Notes under the pieces: model-generated | Seen by the model: only the letters and a program-made list of their open reading frames with translations | Told to the model about the DNA's origin: nothing | The model's database searches: none | Made by a program: the position numbers and the translations under genes | Assembly (NCBI GenBank): GCA_949710005.1 | Contig: OX453276.1 | Location: 21,776,849 to 21,840,848 of the forward strand | Source of the DNA: Ricordea florida | Lineage: Eukaryota > Cnidaria > Anthozoa > Corallimorpharia > Ricordeidae | Length of the DNA: 64,000 nt | Direction of reading: 5' to 3' | Shown here: positions 25,501-37,500 of the stretch, piece after piece | How positions within the stretch are numbered: the first letter of the stretch is position 1 | Layout: every line of letters starts with the position of its first letter

Positions 25501-28500
25501 TTTAGAGGTACTATAATGGTTAGACAAAATGTGACAATGAAAGGCAAAACAGACACTAACAGAAATATGTTTGAATGGCAAAATCGCATGGATAACGAAC
25601 GGATAATGAACGGTTCTTGAAGCGTTTGAACAGTTTCCCTAACCATTTGAATGGGTGAATAAATCATTTGAACGGTTTGGTCAGCCTTGTGAATGGATAA
25701 GTAGAAATTTCGGACTAGAAAACCATTCGAACAGGTGAATAAGTCATTTGAACAGTTTGATTAGCTGTTCAAATGGACAAGTAACACTAATGTCGAACGG
25801 ACTTGCAAACCATTCGAACGGATGTAAATATTGTTTTTAGCAGAGTGGTTAACCATGAATAGTCCTTAAAGAGTCTGTGAAACTATTCTGAACGGATGAC
25901 TTAATGTGCCTGATCATTGAAGGGGCAATGTCCTACTTTCATGATCGAAAAGGGAGACTATTTTATTGTACAAGGGTCGAAACATGTGGCGAACAGAATG
26001 ATGGTAGTACCCTGAAGAGCTTTGAATACACCGTGTGTAACATTAGATGGTTGATATTTAAAGTTAAAGCTGACATTATGCAAGTTTAGGCCGAATTTTC
26101 GTTCGTCTGTTGCATGAAGGCAGACGTAAATCAAATCAGCATTTGGGTAGTGGTTTGAAAATCAATTTCTGGCTTACACAGATGTCTTTGCCTTTTGTGA
26201 GCTGGTATTTGTTTGGGTGTTGCAAGACGCACGTTAAACAGATTTAGCAAACACAGTGCGACCCGAATTTAGGATGTGCAACACGTTCTAGTTGTAAAGA
26301 ACAGTGTCTGAAAATAGTTCGGGACACGGACAACCTTTTAAACCAAAAGCACAACCGCAAGTTTCCCACATAAATTTCCTCACGTTTAGTACGATCTTGT
26401 CTGAGCTCACAATATCAATCTCGGCCATCTTTGAAGTTTCTGTCATCGTACATTGCTACAGGTATTCTAGTATAACATTGTCATAACAACTATTGCTATG
26501 GCAAAATGCTGATAGTACAGTGGTTGCAAGCATGGTTGTTGGATCAATCATGGGTGAATAACAAGGGCTGTGATGTTCTTTACCATTCATCTCTGCCAAT
26601 AAGACAATGTTTTTTGTTCAGTGAAGCCTCTCACGCCCTAAATAATTTATGACTCTTGTAAGTGCTTATGGCCTATTTAGTACATATTGTCTGCATATTG
26701 AGCAACAACGAGCACTATTTTGTCCCTTCAAACAGATGAACGGAACAGATGTCGCACCGTTCGAACGGATATCGCAGCTCTTCGAACAGATACTTTTAGT
26801 TTGTGAACGGATGTTGCAATACTGTGAACGGATGTTGCAATACTTTGCTAATAGGTTTCAAACAGATATGGAAACCGCTCAAACGCTTTTTCTAAGGCTT
26901 TGAATGGATTTTCTTAAAGGTTCGAACAGATAACGAACGGATGACCAACGGTTAACCTGTTGAAACGGATAACTGTTAGTGTCCGTTTTGCCTTTCACAA
27001 CAAATTTCAGTAAACATTGTTTAATTTATACAGTATTTGCTGTATTTTGCTAAATCTTAATGATAACATAGTTAGTAGAGGAGACTGGTTAGGAAACTCG
27101 GCGAACTTCAAAGAGATATGTCTTTGTTTACGATTTTCAGCGTCACGTGGCATTAACCCTGCACACAATATTTCAAGATGGCGTCCGGTTGCGAAAGTTA
27201 TATAGCGTGTCTTTAGCTTAGCGTGTTTTAAATCGTTTTCGGACTTGCTGAGTTACCAGATTCGCAAGAAAACTTGCTTATGAGTAGTTCTACGAGATGC
27301 CTAGCGAAAATTGTGCGGTTTGGGGCTGCGGATCGTGTCGGAGAACGAAAGGTCTGGGCATATTCAAGCTACCAGCAGCGAATGATCCAAAGCACAAGAC
27401 GTGGAGGGAAGCATGGCTTGGCGAGATTACGAAGACCCGTGAGAAGAACGCCAAGTTTCAGACGTTGATAGACAATGACACAGTATTTACTTGCGAGAAA
27501 CACTTCAAATCTGAAGGACAGGAAAAATATTTTGAAATCTAGTTGCCCAGTGGGCCAGTACATTTCAGTTTCCAGTTGCTGTCACTAAAATATTACTTGC
27601 CCAATAGGTCTACAATGTTCATTACTTATCAACTAACAAGTCTACCGAGGCTAATTTCGCTTGCCCACCAGACCAACAAACTTCCATTTTCACTTGCCCA
27701 ACAGGAAAATTTACAGTCAAACCTGGGATTTTTCCTGCCCTGGTTACAGTAGTGTTATGTAATAAGGCAGATGACAAAATGAAATATTGTCTGAAAGTTA
27801 GCATAATGGGATTTTAAATTTAGTAATACTTTAGGTTTGGTTTTGAAGTCATGTAGTCTGAGGCATAAAATTGCAAAAAAACAGGCTGCTGTCTGTTCAA
27901 TGTTTCATGATCAATGTTTTATAGCCTACAGTGCATTCATGCTTCTTAAATCATAAGGTTGTTTAGAATACTAAGAATTTATGTTTGTGTTCTGAAAACT
28001 AAGGTAAGCAATGTGATTTTGCAAGTTTGAAAATATAATGATGAAAATAATATTTCATTAATTTTGAAAATATAACATTACAGAACAACTTTTGTTAAAA
28101 TTATTTTCAATGTCTTATTTAGACCCATAAGTTCTGGAATCAGGGCAATTCTTTACAACCTGGCAACCTGTTCTTAACCCAATGCTTCTTTCAAACTCAG
28201 AGTTTTCTAATTCTGACATAAGATTTGACACATTTACTATTTGGGTGATGTAGTTTTGATGTGGGGTACTCTTGTCACAGTAGCACTGGGTTCAAGAGTC
28301 AAGATTTTAATATCAACTGTAACTATCAAATACATGTGCCCAACTACTTACAGACTCTAGATCGGGCTAAGAAAACTCAACCCTTTGAGTGTCAAATGTT
28401 ATTACTTCAGTGTATACTATTAATAAATGTGTATAAAAATCAGAAATATCATCCTAACAATTTAACAGTAAACAACCCTAATATACTACACTAGTTATGC

Positions 28501-31500
28501 CTCTCTTGAGCTTGCTTGTCGCAACTTCTTTGGATTTCTTTACGTAGAGCCTTGCCTTTAGATTGCTTTGCTTTAATTTTAAAGTCTTGTATGATGTCCT
28601 TAGCTAAAGAGAACGAGTGAACCCTAAGGTACAAATTTGTAATACTGTGCAGGACATCTTTGCTAACATTCTTAGTGGGAACCAGTTCAGCATCTGAAAC
28701 CATAGTTTGGTAGTTCGATACCACATCACTATCAGTGACTGACATCTGAGCTATTCCAGCAATGTCCACTCGTTGCAAACTACCAGCAACTTTCAAAGTT
28801 GACTGTCTGAAATAATGTTCAGTCCTAGAAAATATGAATTGTGCAGACTCTGTTATAGGCCAGAGACCACCACGGTTCAAACTGGAAACCAGCCTTTGTG
28901 AGTCAGAGCCATACTCCAATTTCCCAGCTCTAAGGATAGCCATTGCCTGCTGGCTTTCATTTGAAAACTTTCTTGCACACTTTTTGTGAAGATTGTGTAA
29001 TACATACCCACCCAAATACTGCAGCCCAGCCTTCTCTTTCTCTGATAAGACAGTTTTGGATGGAACAACACTGTTGTCAGGAGATGACTTCATATGTTTG
29101 CAATGTGTGAGCATACTATCAGCCACTTTAATTGCTAGCAATGTAGCTGCATTCGGGATAACCCTCTAAAAAAGCTTGTAGATTTCAGTGGAATCTGGGC
29201 ATAATATTTCTCATAAAACTTTTCTCCGTCTCCATTCTTTAGGTATCCATCAAACAGTATTTTAAACACGGAAAATTCCTTAGTTTCAGTAAGCTGTCCG
29301 TACGCATAGTGCTTGAATTCGTCTCTTAAGTCAGCGTGGAAGACTTTGTTTTCTTTAACTTTTTTCACAGCAGCATTTACAATCTCAGCAAGAACCACTG
29401 GCGTTAAAGGCAACTGTTGCTGTTGATCGTTGTGTTTAGTAGTTCTGTGCCTACGGTAGCCTCCAGTAGACTTGTATTCTTTCCCGCAGTCGCTGCATAC
29501 GATGACTGTCGTTTGAACCTACAGTGGACACGAAAACACAAATTAAGAAGGATACGTATCCAGAAACACTTACCGATTATCTTCGACAGACAAACTAGAG
29601 GTTGCTTATGCACGTATCATCGGCCATCCCCTGGGGGGGGACCCCGGGCAAATACAGCTTTGTATGGGGACTTATACGGGGGTTTGAACGATCATTTTAC
29701 CCTGCATGTGGGGGAAATGAGGGAGGTTTGGTTTCTGAAAGCCCTGCAACCCGCGGAAAACAGGGGACTTCGTAAAGAAATAGGTCAATTTCAAGTGGTC
29801 TTACATCAACGACATAAAGACCACTGTACAGAAGAACGCGGGTTTACCTTCTCGTGGAAAATGGCAGACTGCGTGAGCTCAGGTATTGTTATGTAAATCC
29901 ATTTCCATCGTGTTATTCCTTATATTTGCTGCTTCAGATATTACAATGGAAGACAATTGACTAACATTGGACTTTTGTTTTTCCTTTTACAAGTTGATTG
30001 CGTGTCACCAAAAGATGATATCAACGCCACTTCCTCGTCCGGAATGTTCAATATGATCCCCATCTGGGAGGGGGGATTTCTCAACTTTGCTTGCTCTGTG
30101 TCCCCTTCAAGGAGGGGGAAATCAAGAACTTCGACAGGATCCTGTACAAAGTCCCCTCCCTTGCCCGGGGTCCCCCCCCCCAGGGGATGGCCGATGATAG
30201 GTGCATTATATAGCAAACGAACTCGCGTTCCACTCCAGCCAAAACAAAAGCAGAGATTTTCTGAGTCATTTTGTACTTACATCACTTACTTAGCTTTCAA
30301 ACTGCTTCTCCAAGTATTCGTCGCCTTCTAAGATATCCAAAATGGCCTCAAAATCTTCCCCGAAGAGGTAGAGATAGTTCATACTGTCCGCCATCTTGTT
30401 TTGAGTGTGCAGGGTCAGTATCACATGACGGGTCAGTTCAACATCAGAGAGCCGCTATTGTTTTGGTCCTTTGAAGTTCGCCGAGTTTCCTAACCAGTCC
30501 CCTCTATTAACTATGATGATAATCACTATTTTTTGATAGTATTCTCTTTCATAGTTAAATTGAAAATAATAATGCTTACATTACAACCAAGTATATGATG
30601 ATTGTTTCAATACATTAAATTTCTATGTATTCTTTATACAGAGGATCATATTATATTAAAGTTACCTCAGAAATTAAATACATACCGTAAAGACTCGTGT
30701 AAAAGCCGCCCCTTTTTGCTTAACTTTTGGGCCAAAAATTGTGGGTGTGGCTTATACATGAGACCAATGCTTTAACAGGGAGTAAACTGGCTTGTAGGGG
30801 TCAAAAATTGAACTGAAAACCTTCAGTAAATAAAGATTAAACATATTGAAGCCTGTAGTTGATCATTGCTTTCGATAGAATTGGTGGCTCCTAAAGGAGG
30901 CATTTGTTTGGATGTTGGCTGGACAGCACAGCTTAAATGCTGGAGGTTGTATTCACAAAGTTGAGATTGACAAGCTCAGAAGATGGATCAGTGACGCCTT
31001 GGATGACATTCCACCAGAGATGATTGCAAAGTTGTTTCATAATTGTGTTGTTTCACCAACGCATGGAATGGCACAGAAGATGAAGAATTCTGGGAAGATG
31101 ATCTGTTCTGTCCATAACACAGTTAGCACTTGGAGAAAGGGACGAGAGCACCCAGCCCATGTTGGGAATGTGGTGCCACTACACTGGTTGAGCATAGGCT
31201 TTGCAGAGTATGCAGTGGAGTCAGTCTTTTGCACCATCTTAGGTCCAAAGAAGCAAGGGCTAGGAGGCAGCTCGCACATATGTGCGAGCTAGTATCAAAA
31301 AGTATGCCCCTTTAGAGAAATGTGGTTTATGTGTTATACAAGTCTAGGACAGCAGTCTTATCAAAGTCATCCAACAAATCCCTCCAGAGGTAGAGGAAAT
31401 CATGTGCATATGGTTCTATTGCAGAGCAGTTAAGGAGCAATTAGAATGGGGTTGGGGTGAAGTTCACAGACAGCTCTTGGTGGCTCCCTACTGTGAGAGG

Positions 31501-34500
31501 TAGTTGTGATCTGCATGGGCACTGTTTTGGGTGTATTAGGAATAGGGTTAGGCACATCACTGACCCTGGTATGTTCATCAACGAATGCTTCTTCAACATA
31601 CTACGAGTCAGTGACGAAAAAGGGAAGGGGGTGAAACCTACACCCATTTGAGGATGCTGCCTTTGTTGATGTAACGGTGTTACTACTTAAAGTAAGAGGA
31701 AAGCTGGCACCGGACCTGCAGCACATATGTTTCCACTCAACATTAACATAAGCAAAGGGCCAATACCTCCACCATGTGCCCATATACCAATGGATATTAT
31801 CCATCTGAGGAAGAGTATGGACCTGGAGGTTGTGAGGCACCTCCTCCCGGACTGTTAAAGGAAGGTCATCAGAATACGTACCTAGCCAATCCACCCACAC
31901 CAATTGTCAGCATGGTAAGATTAATGCTATGCTGAGGGGTTTCGGGTTTGGTGTCCTCAATGGATCTCCACATTGTTGTACTAGGTTATGGCTCGACAGT
32001 GGTACGAGGTAAGCTCACCTTGGAAGATCCCCACAAGTTTTTTTTTGGCATTTAGTGAGTCATTCACACCAAAGCCCATCTTGCCCATTGCCTTCATGAG
32101 CTTATTGCTAGAACTAACCATGCTCTCTGTATTTATGAGGTTTGATGGAGTCAACCATAGACCAGGGGCTACAGCCAAGTCTAGCTGCAACTTCGCTGCT
32201 TGTGCAGCTAGCTGGTAGCCCTGAACGCTTTAGGAGATAATTATCCTCCTCAATGACAGCACTCTCGAAGGCTAGGACCTCTTGCTGTGTCTCAACAGCC
32301 GAACCACCATAACCAACAATGCTTGATCTCACATTTACTCGTGTGCCCACGACGCAGTAGAGGAATGCTTGGGTCATTATGCAAAAATGCAACAAGGTTC
32401 CCCTTCTCTTTGTCGCCCTCATGTGGGAATAGGTTCAGTCAATCAGGCCAAGTGTTTGCCTCCTTGTCATACCCACGGATAGCGTGCACATTTTGGTCTC
32501 CTGATCCAGATCCAGTTTAAGGATTAATGCACAAAATGTAGTTCATCGTTTCCACCCCTGTCCACCTAAAGTCTGGGCCACTCCCAAGCCCAAACTCATT
32601 GCACCAGTTGGTACTGGTACTGGTGACCTGCAGTGTGTTGGAGAAGGGCATTGGGAGCCTTAAGTCTCTATATAGGGCAGCACGGTCAGGGGACGGGGTC
32701 ATGTCGACGAAATCCACAATGGATGGCTCAGGTGAGAAGATGGTGTTGGGTTTACCCCCATGTCCACTCCACCCAATGTAGTCAACCTCTCTGCCTCCAT
32801 CCCATTTTATGAAATTCACATGGAACTGGCTCATACAGTAGTTGCCCGAGGGTACTTGGCCTTGAACTTCATGAATTCAAGGAGTATATGATTCAAGTGC
32901 GTACTTGAATCTCCTGTGCGGCCAGCATCAGGTAGGCAACTGATGATTTTAGACCTGATGTCTTCTGTATAAATCTCTTTAGCCTCCACCAGCAGTTCTC
33001 CATTTGGTGGTGTCGGTGATGCATTCCCACCAAGCGATGTCTCTGCCAACTTATTATCTGTGGAAGTGGAGTTGCCTATCGCCACATTAGGTTTGATGGG
33101 CCGCATGTAGATCAGAGGGACATGTTCACGACCATCATCTGTAGTTCCTTTTTGCACTCTGATAAATATTTACAGATCTCCGGTTAAACCTCACATAAGC
33201 TGTGGCTTAGCTGTATGGGGCCAAGCTGCTCAATCAAAACATAAATTTAAGGTGCCAATTCATTGACAACTTTTAGGTATTCTATTTATTTACAAGATCT
33301 TAGATATTCTATTGTTTGAGGATGATTATGTTGACATGCTTACTATTATCTCTAGGTTAAAACAGCTTTGAAGTCTGCAATACTTCTAAATTTGTTTAAT
33401 TTTTTTTTTCTCTCTTACCTCTTTTCTCTTTTCCAACCCTCTGTTAATTTTAGTATATACTATATGTTAATAATATAAGTTAATATTTTATCTGTGCCTG
33501 ACCTGCCTTGATTAGTGTTACGGCTATTTTGTAGGTTAGCACTATTGTTCAAATACGTATGCTAAGTAAATAAAGATTGTTGTTGTTGTGTGTTGTTGTA
33601 GGCTAAACAGCAGAGTCCCAATCTAAAGTCGGGTCTATTTTTGGGTCTATATCTGCCATGGGACTCTATACCTTGTTGGGCATTGAATCTCTAATCTATA
33701 GCCATCTAATAGCTACATAGCCCAGAGGCAATATCCCTCCTCCCACGTAAGCCATCTCACCCATCTTCTGCAAGTCACTGGATTTATAATAGTCGTAGAA
33801 CTGGGGCTGTTTCCCAAGGGTGTAGTTGGAGTGCACACTACTATACAATTCAAACGCTCTGTCTGTGTAGCACAGATTCTCTGAGGCTTGCTCTTGGCAG
33901 CCTTGTTGTTGCATATACCAATCCAGCAAGGTTTGCCCCCTCTTTTGGTACTCCGCGTACTCTTTATGATATGCCTCCAAGGCCTTGTCATGCCTTATGC
34001 TTTCTCTATCCTTCTTTTGACCAGCCGGGGATTTAGCTTGGTAAGATAGCTCCACCAATCATCAACATGATTGTTGCCATGTCTCCTGAGTGTATATCTT
34101 GGTTGGCAAACCTTACATACATACACACATACTTTATTGGAACTCCCTTTAACAGGGCTTTTCAGGCACAATAAAGTAACTATTAAAAAATACAATAACA
34201 ATTTAAATTAAAAATTCAATTATTTCTTATAAAACATAATTATTGTTAAAAAGAGTCTTCTTAAAACTTTTAATTTCTTTCATATTCTTAATGTTCTCAG
34301 CTAGCCTATTCCATTCCCTTGGACCCCGATAGGAAAACGCCCTTTGTCCTGTTGACAGTCTACATCGGGGAACAACAAAATTATTACATCCCCTTGTGTT
34401 TCCATTGTGGACTGCTGAACGTTTAACAAAATATTTAACTAAATAATCTGGAGCTAGACCATTAACACATTTGAATGCTAAAACTTAATCATTAAATAAA

Positions 34501-37500
34501 ACTTTCTCTGTAACATCTAACCATCTAAGAGATCTCCGACGATGGTCAAACTTCCTTAACCCTAATACAACTCTGGCTGCAAAGTTCCGCACCAACTGTA
34601 GTTTGTGTAGATTACGTTTAGATGTGTTCCCCCACGCTGTGGAACAATAAAACAGTTTACTGAAAACGAAGCTATTTATAAGTAATAAAGTGTTTTCTTG
34701 TCTAAGAGATGTTTAATTCTTCTGATATGTACCAACTGGTTCATGTAACTAGAGGCTGTCTTAGAGATATGTACATCATAAGTAAGACATTGGCCAATAT
34801 ATACCCCTAGATCCTTTGGCAAACGGAACTGGTGAAATAGTTTTGCCTAACAAAGACAATGAAATAGGAGGTAGCCTCTTAATAAGTTGTGCTGAGCCAA
34901 CAACCACTAATTTTGTCTTGTCAGGGTTTATGAATAGAGCATTTGCTGCACACCATTTACTGATATTCCTAAGATCTTGGTTTACAGCTGCTATAGCACT
35001 TGATGAATCTGATACAGAAAATTTAAAGTAGAATTGACTATCATCAACATACGCCGCAGTTTGACTGTAGGTAATAGCACTGGACCCAAGATTGATCCCT
35101 GGGGTACTCCATTTGTTAAGGGTAACATTTCTGAAACTGAATCTTTGTATTGTACCCTTTGATATCTACTAGATAGATAGCTGCTAAACCAGAAAACCAC
35201 CGAAGCTTTAAGGCCAAGTTTTCGTAGTTTTTCTAGCAGTAGATTATGATTAAGACTGTCAAACGCTTTCGACATATCAAGCAGTACAAGTAGTGAAGCT
35301 GATTTTTCGTCAATTGCTTACAAAAGATTGTCTGAAACATTTATGAGGGCAGTTTCTGTTGAATGCATTTTCCTATTACCACTTTGGTAGAGCGACAGTT
35401 TATTATTCGTTGTTAGAAATTCCACAAACTGCTTGTGTGCCAGTCTCTCACTTTCAATAGAATGGGTAACAATGATATCGGTCTATTGTTAGCCGAGATC
35501 ACAGATAGTTAGAGATCATAGGTGTGATGCACTCACAACTGTCTTTCAGGACTCGAGAAGAGATTTTATCATATCCTGACGCTTTGTTAGAAGCTTAACT
35601 CTTAATAACAGACTTGACATAAGTTTCTTTTACATTTTGAAACTCAAATCCTTCTTGTTCAGCATATAGGCTGGTTTCCATACTTTCTTCCCTAGGACCA
35701 CATTCTTGATCAAAACCTTGTTCCCTTGTTAACAAGTTCGCTTTATAGGCAGTAAGTTCGCCTACTGATGTGAAATACTTGTTGAATTTATTTGCCAACG
35801 TCTTATGGTCCTCCAAGGTACTTGGACGTTTAGCAATACGTCAAGACATGTATCGATTTAAGATCTTCCAAATGGCATTTGTATTTCCTCTGCTGTTAGC
35901 TATTTCGTTCCTTACATGGGTTTTTTCAGCAAGCTTCAGTTCTCGTTTCACTTCTTGTCAAAAGAATCAATATCTGTTCCAGCATAGTTTGTCATTGGTT
36001 TAAATGGCTTTCTTATGCCCGCTGTCCCTGGTTTTCATGAGCTGCCTTATTTCAGGTGTTACAAATGGATCAGAGCGGGATTTGATCTTTATAGGTTTGA
36101 TAGGCGCATGCTGATCCAACACGTCTAAGAAGAGATAATTAAATATTTCCACTTGAGAATCGATGTCATCAAAGAAGTGTACCATGTGCCACTGGACAAG
36201 AGAAAGGTCTTCGCAAAAGCTATCAGATGTGTACCTAGAATAGCTTCTTACAGTAACATATTTGGCTTTAACTTTAGGACGCTTTATCCTCAATGTAACT
36301 TCAACTAAGTTGTGATCACTTATTGAGGACGCTACGACTGACCAAGATTCCGCTAGGGTAGGGTTGGTACACATAGTGACATCAATCAGTGAGCGCTTCG
36401 TGTCTGTGATTCTAGTCGGTTCCTTCACCAGTTGTGTCAGGTTGAAAGTAGCACAAAGTTCCTTCAAGGTTCGACTATCCACTGTGTCATCGAGAATGTT
36501 GCAATTTAGGTCACCCAGAATGATGATATCATTGACAAGCAGTAACATATCCAGTAAACTACTTGACATACCATCGCTGAAAGTTAACGTAGCACTAGGT
36601 GTTCTATAAACAGTGCAAATACGAATTGATTTACAGTGACAAACTTGGACTTTTATCCAGAGCTGTTGAAAATTTTTGTCGCTAATTCCCGAGACGTCCT
36701 TTAGAAGTGTTGCTTTGAGTGTATCTCTCTAATGTATGCTGCAAGGCCACCACCGGATTTATGTTCTCCCTGATCTTGGCAGAAGAATGCAAATCGCGGG
36801 ATTTGCATTACTTGATTATCAACCGTCGAGTCAAGCCAAGTCTCTGATATAGTAAATATATCAAAGTCATGTTCTTCAATAGTATGTTGTAAAAGAAGAA
36901 AGTGTTCACGACTTTAATGAATGGATATTCAAATGGGCAATCTTGATGCATGAATTTGCATGTTGGCCGACCACGGACGTGGACGCAGTTGATTAATTTT
37001 CCTTGGTATCTTGTCCAGGCTGAGAGTTTTGTTTTGAGTTTGGACCAGGCTGTGGGTTAACATCGCCACTAAGGATGATCTGTAGCATCACTGGGTTAAA
37101 ACTTTCGGTCCCATTAGGTCTTGATCATGCTTGTTGCGGTCTTGGTTCCTGATGTAAATGAGATCGAAACTCCATTTTCAAAAACATCTTGGCCTGACAC
37201 AATGTTTGTCAGGTTAAGGACATCTTCAGAATCAGCAGAATTGATCTTAGGTCTTGTAGTGCTGTTAAAGGACACACAGATAAGAAGACACAAGTATAAA
37301 TACGAGATAAGCGCACAGCTCAGGAAAACGGGACAGTTCTGCATGACCGTTGCTGACCTTAAATTGAAGTGGGTAAAATTTCCTGTGTCTCCAGATAGTC
37401 CTTCAAAGCCTTACCTGCAGCTAATACCACCACCATTTTCGCATAGTTGGTCACACTGGAGGAAGGATCCCTGAGGAACAATTCATGAATGACCCTCTTA

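Larger units (their letters stand above)
27067..30515. mobile_element. P-like DNA transposon with THAP exon and opposing zinc-finger gene
   Basis: Terminal inverted repeats of about 45 bp begin CATAGTTA(G/A)TAGAGG and continue GACTGGTTAGGAAACTCGGC. A 7-bp direct duplication ATGATAA flanks both sides (27060-27066 and 30516-30522). The left end holds a plus-strand THAP-domain exon. The right end holds a minus-strand two-exon gene with a C2H2 finger, so the two converge. THAP domain, CA-starting ends and a 7-8-bp duplication fit the P superfamily. The DDE/GTP-binding core was not found, so the copy is defective. Confidence 0.78.
34114..37090 (-). mobile_element. CR1-like LINE with endonuclease and RT remnants
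   Basis: Minus strand, 5' to 3': a degenerate 2A-like motif ([10 protein letters not shown] near 37050); endonuclease start [11 protein letters not shown] and SETWLD (about 36810-36950); GDLNCNIL and SDHNLV in a 189-codon frame (36569-36000); RT motif [13 protein letters not shown] with [11 protein letters not shown] (35275-35090); and YVDDSQF near 35045. The 3' end is a (TATG)n tail at 34114-34135. Stops and shifts throughout. Inserted into the Polinton-like block. Confidence 0.82.

Noticed and set aside
31130..31651. Plus-strand frames left of the Polinton-like block
   Set aside because: The neighbouring block is coded on minus. These plus frames have no recognisable family.
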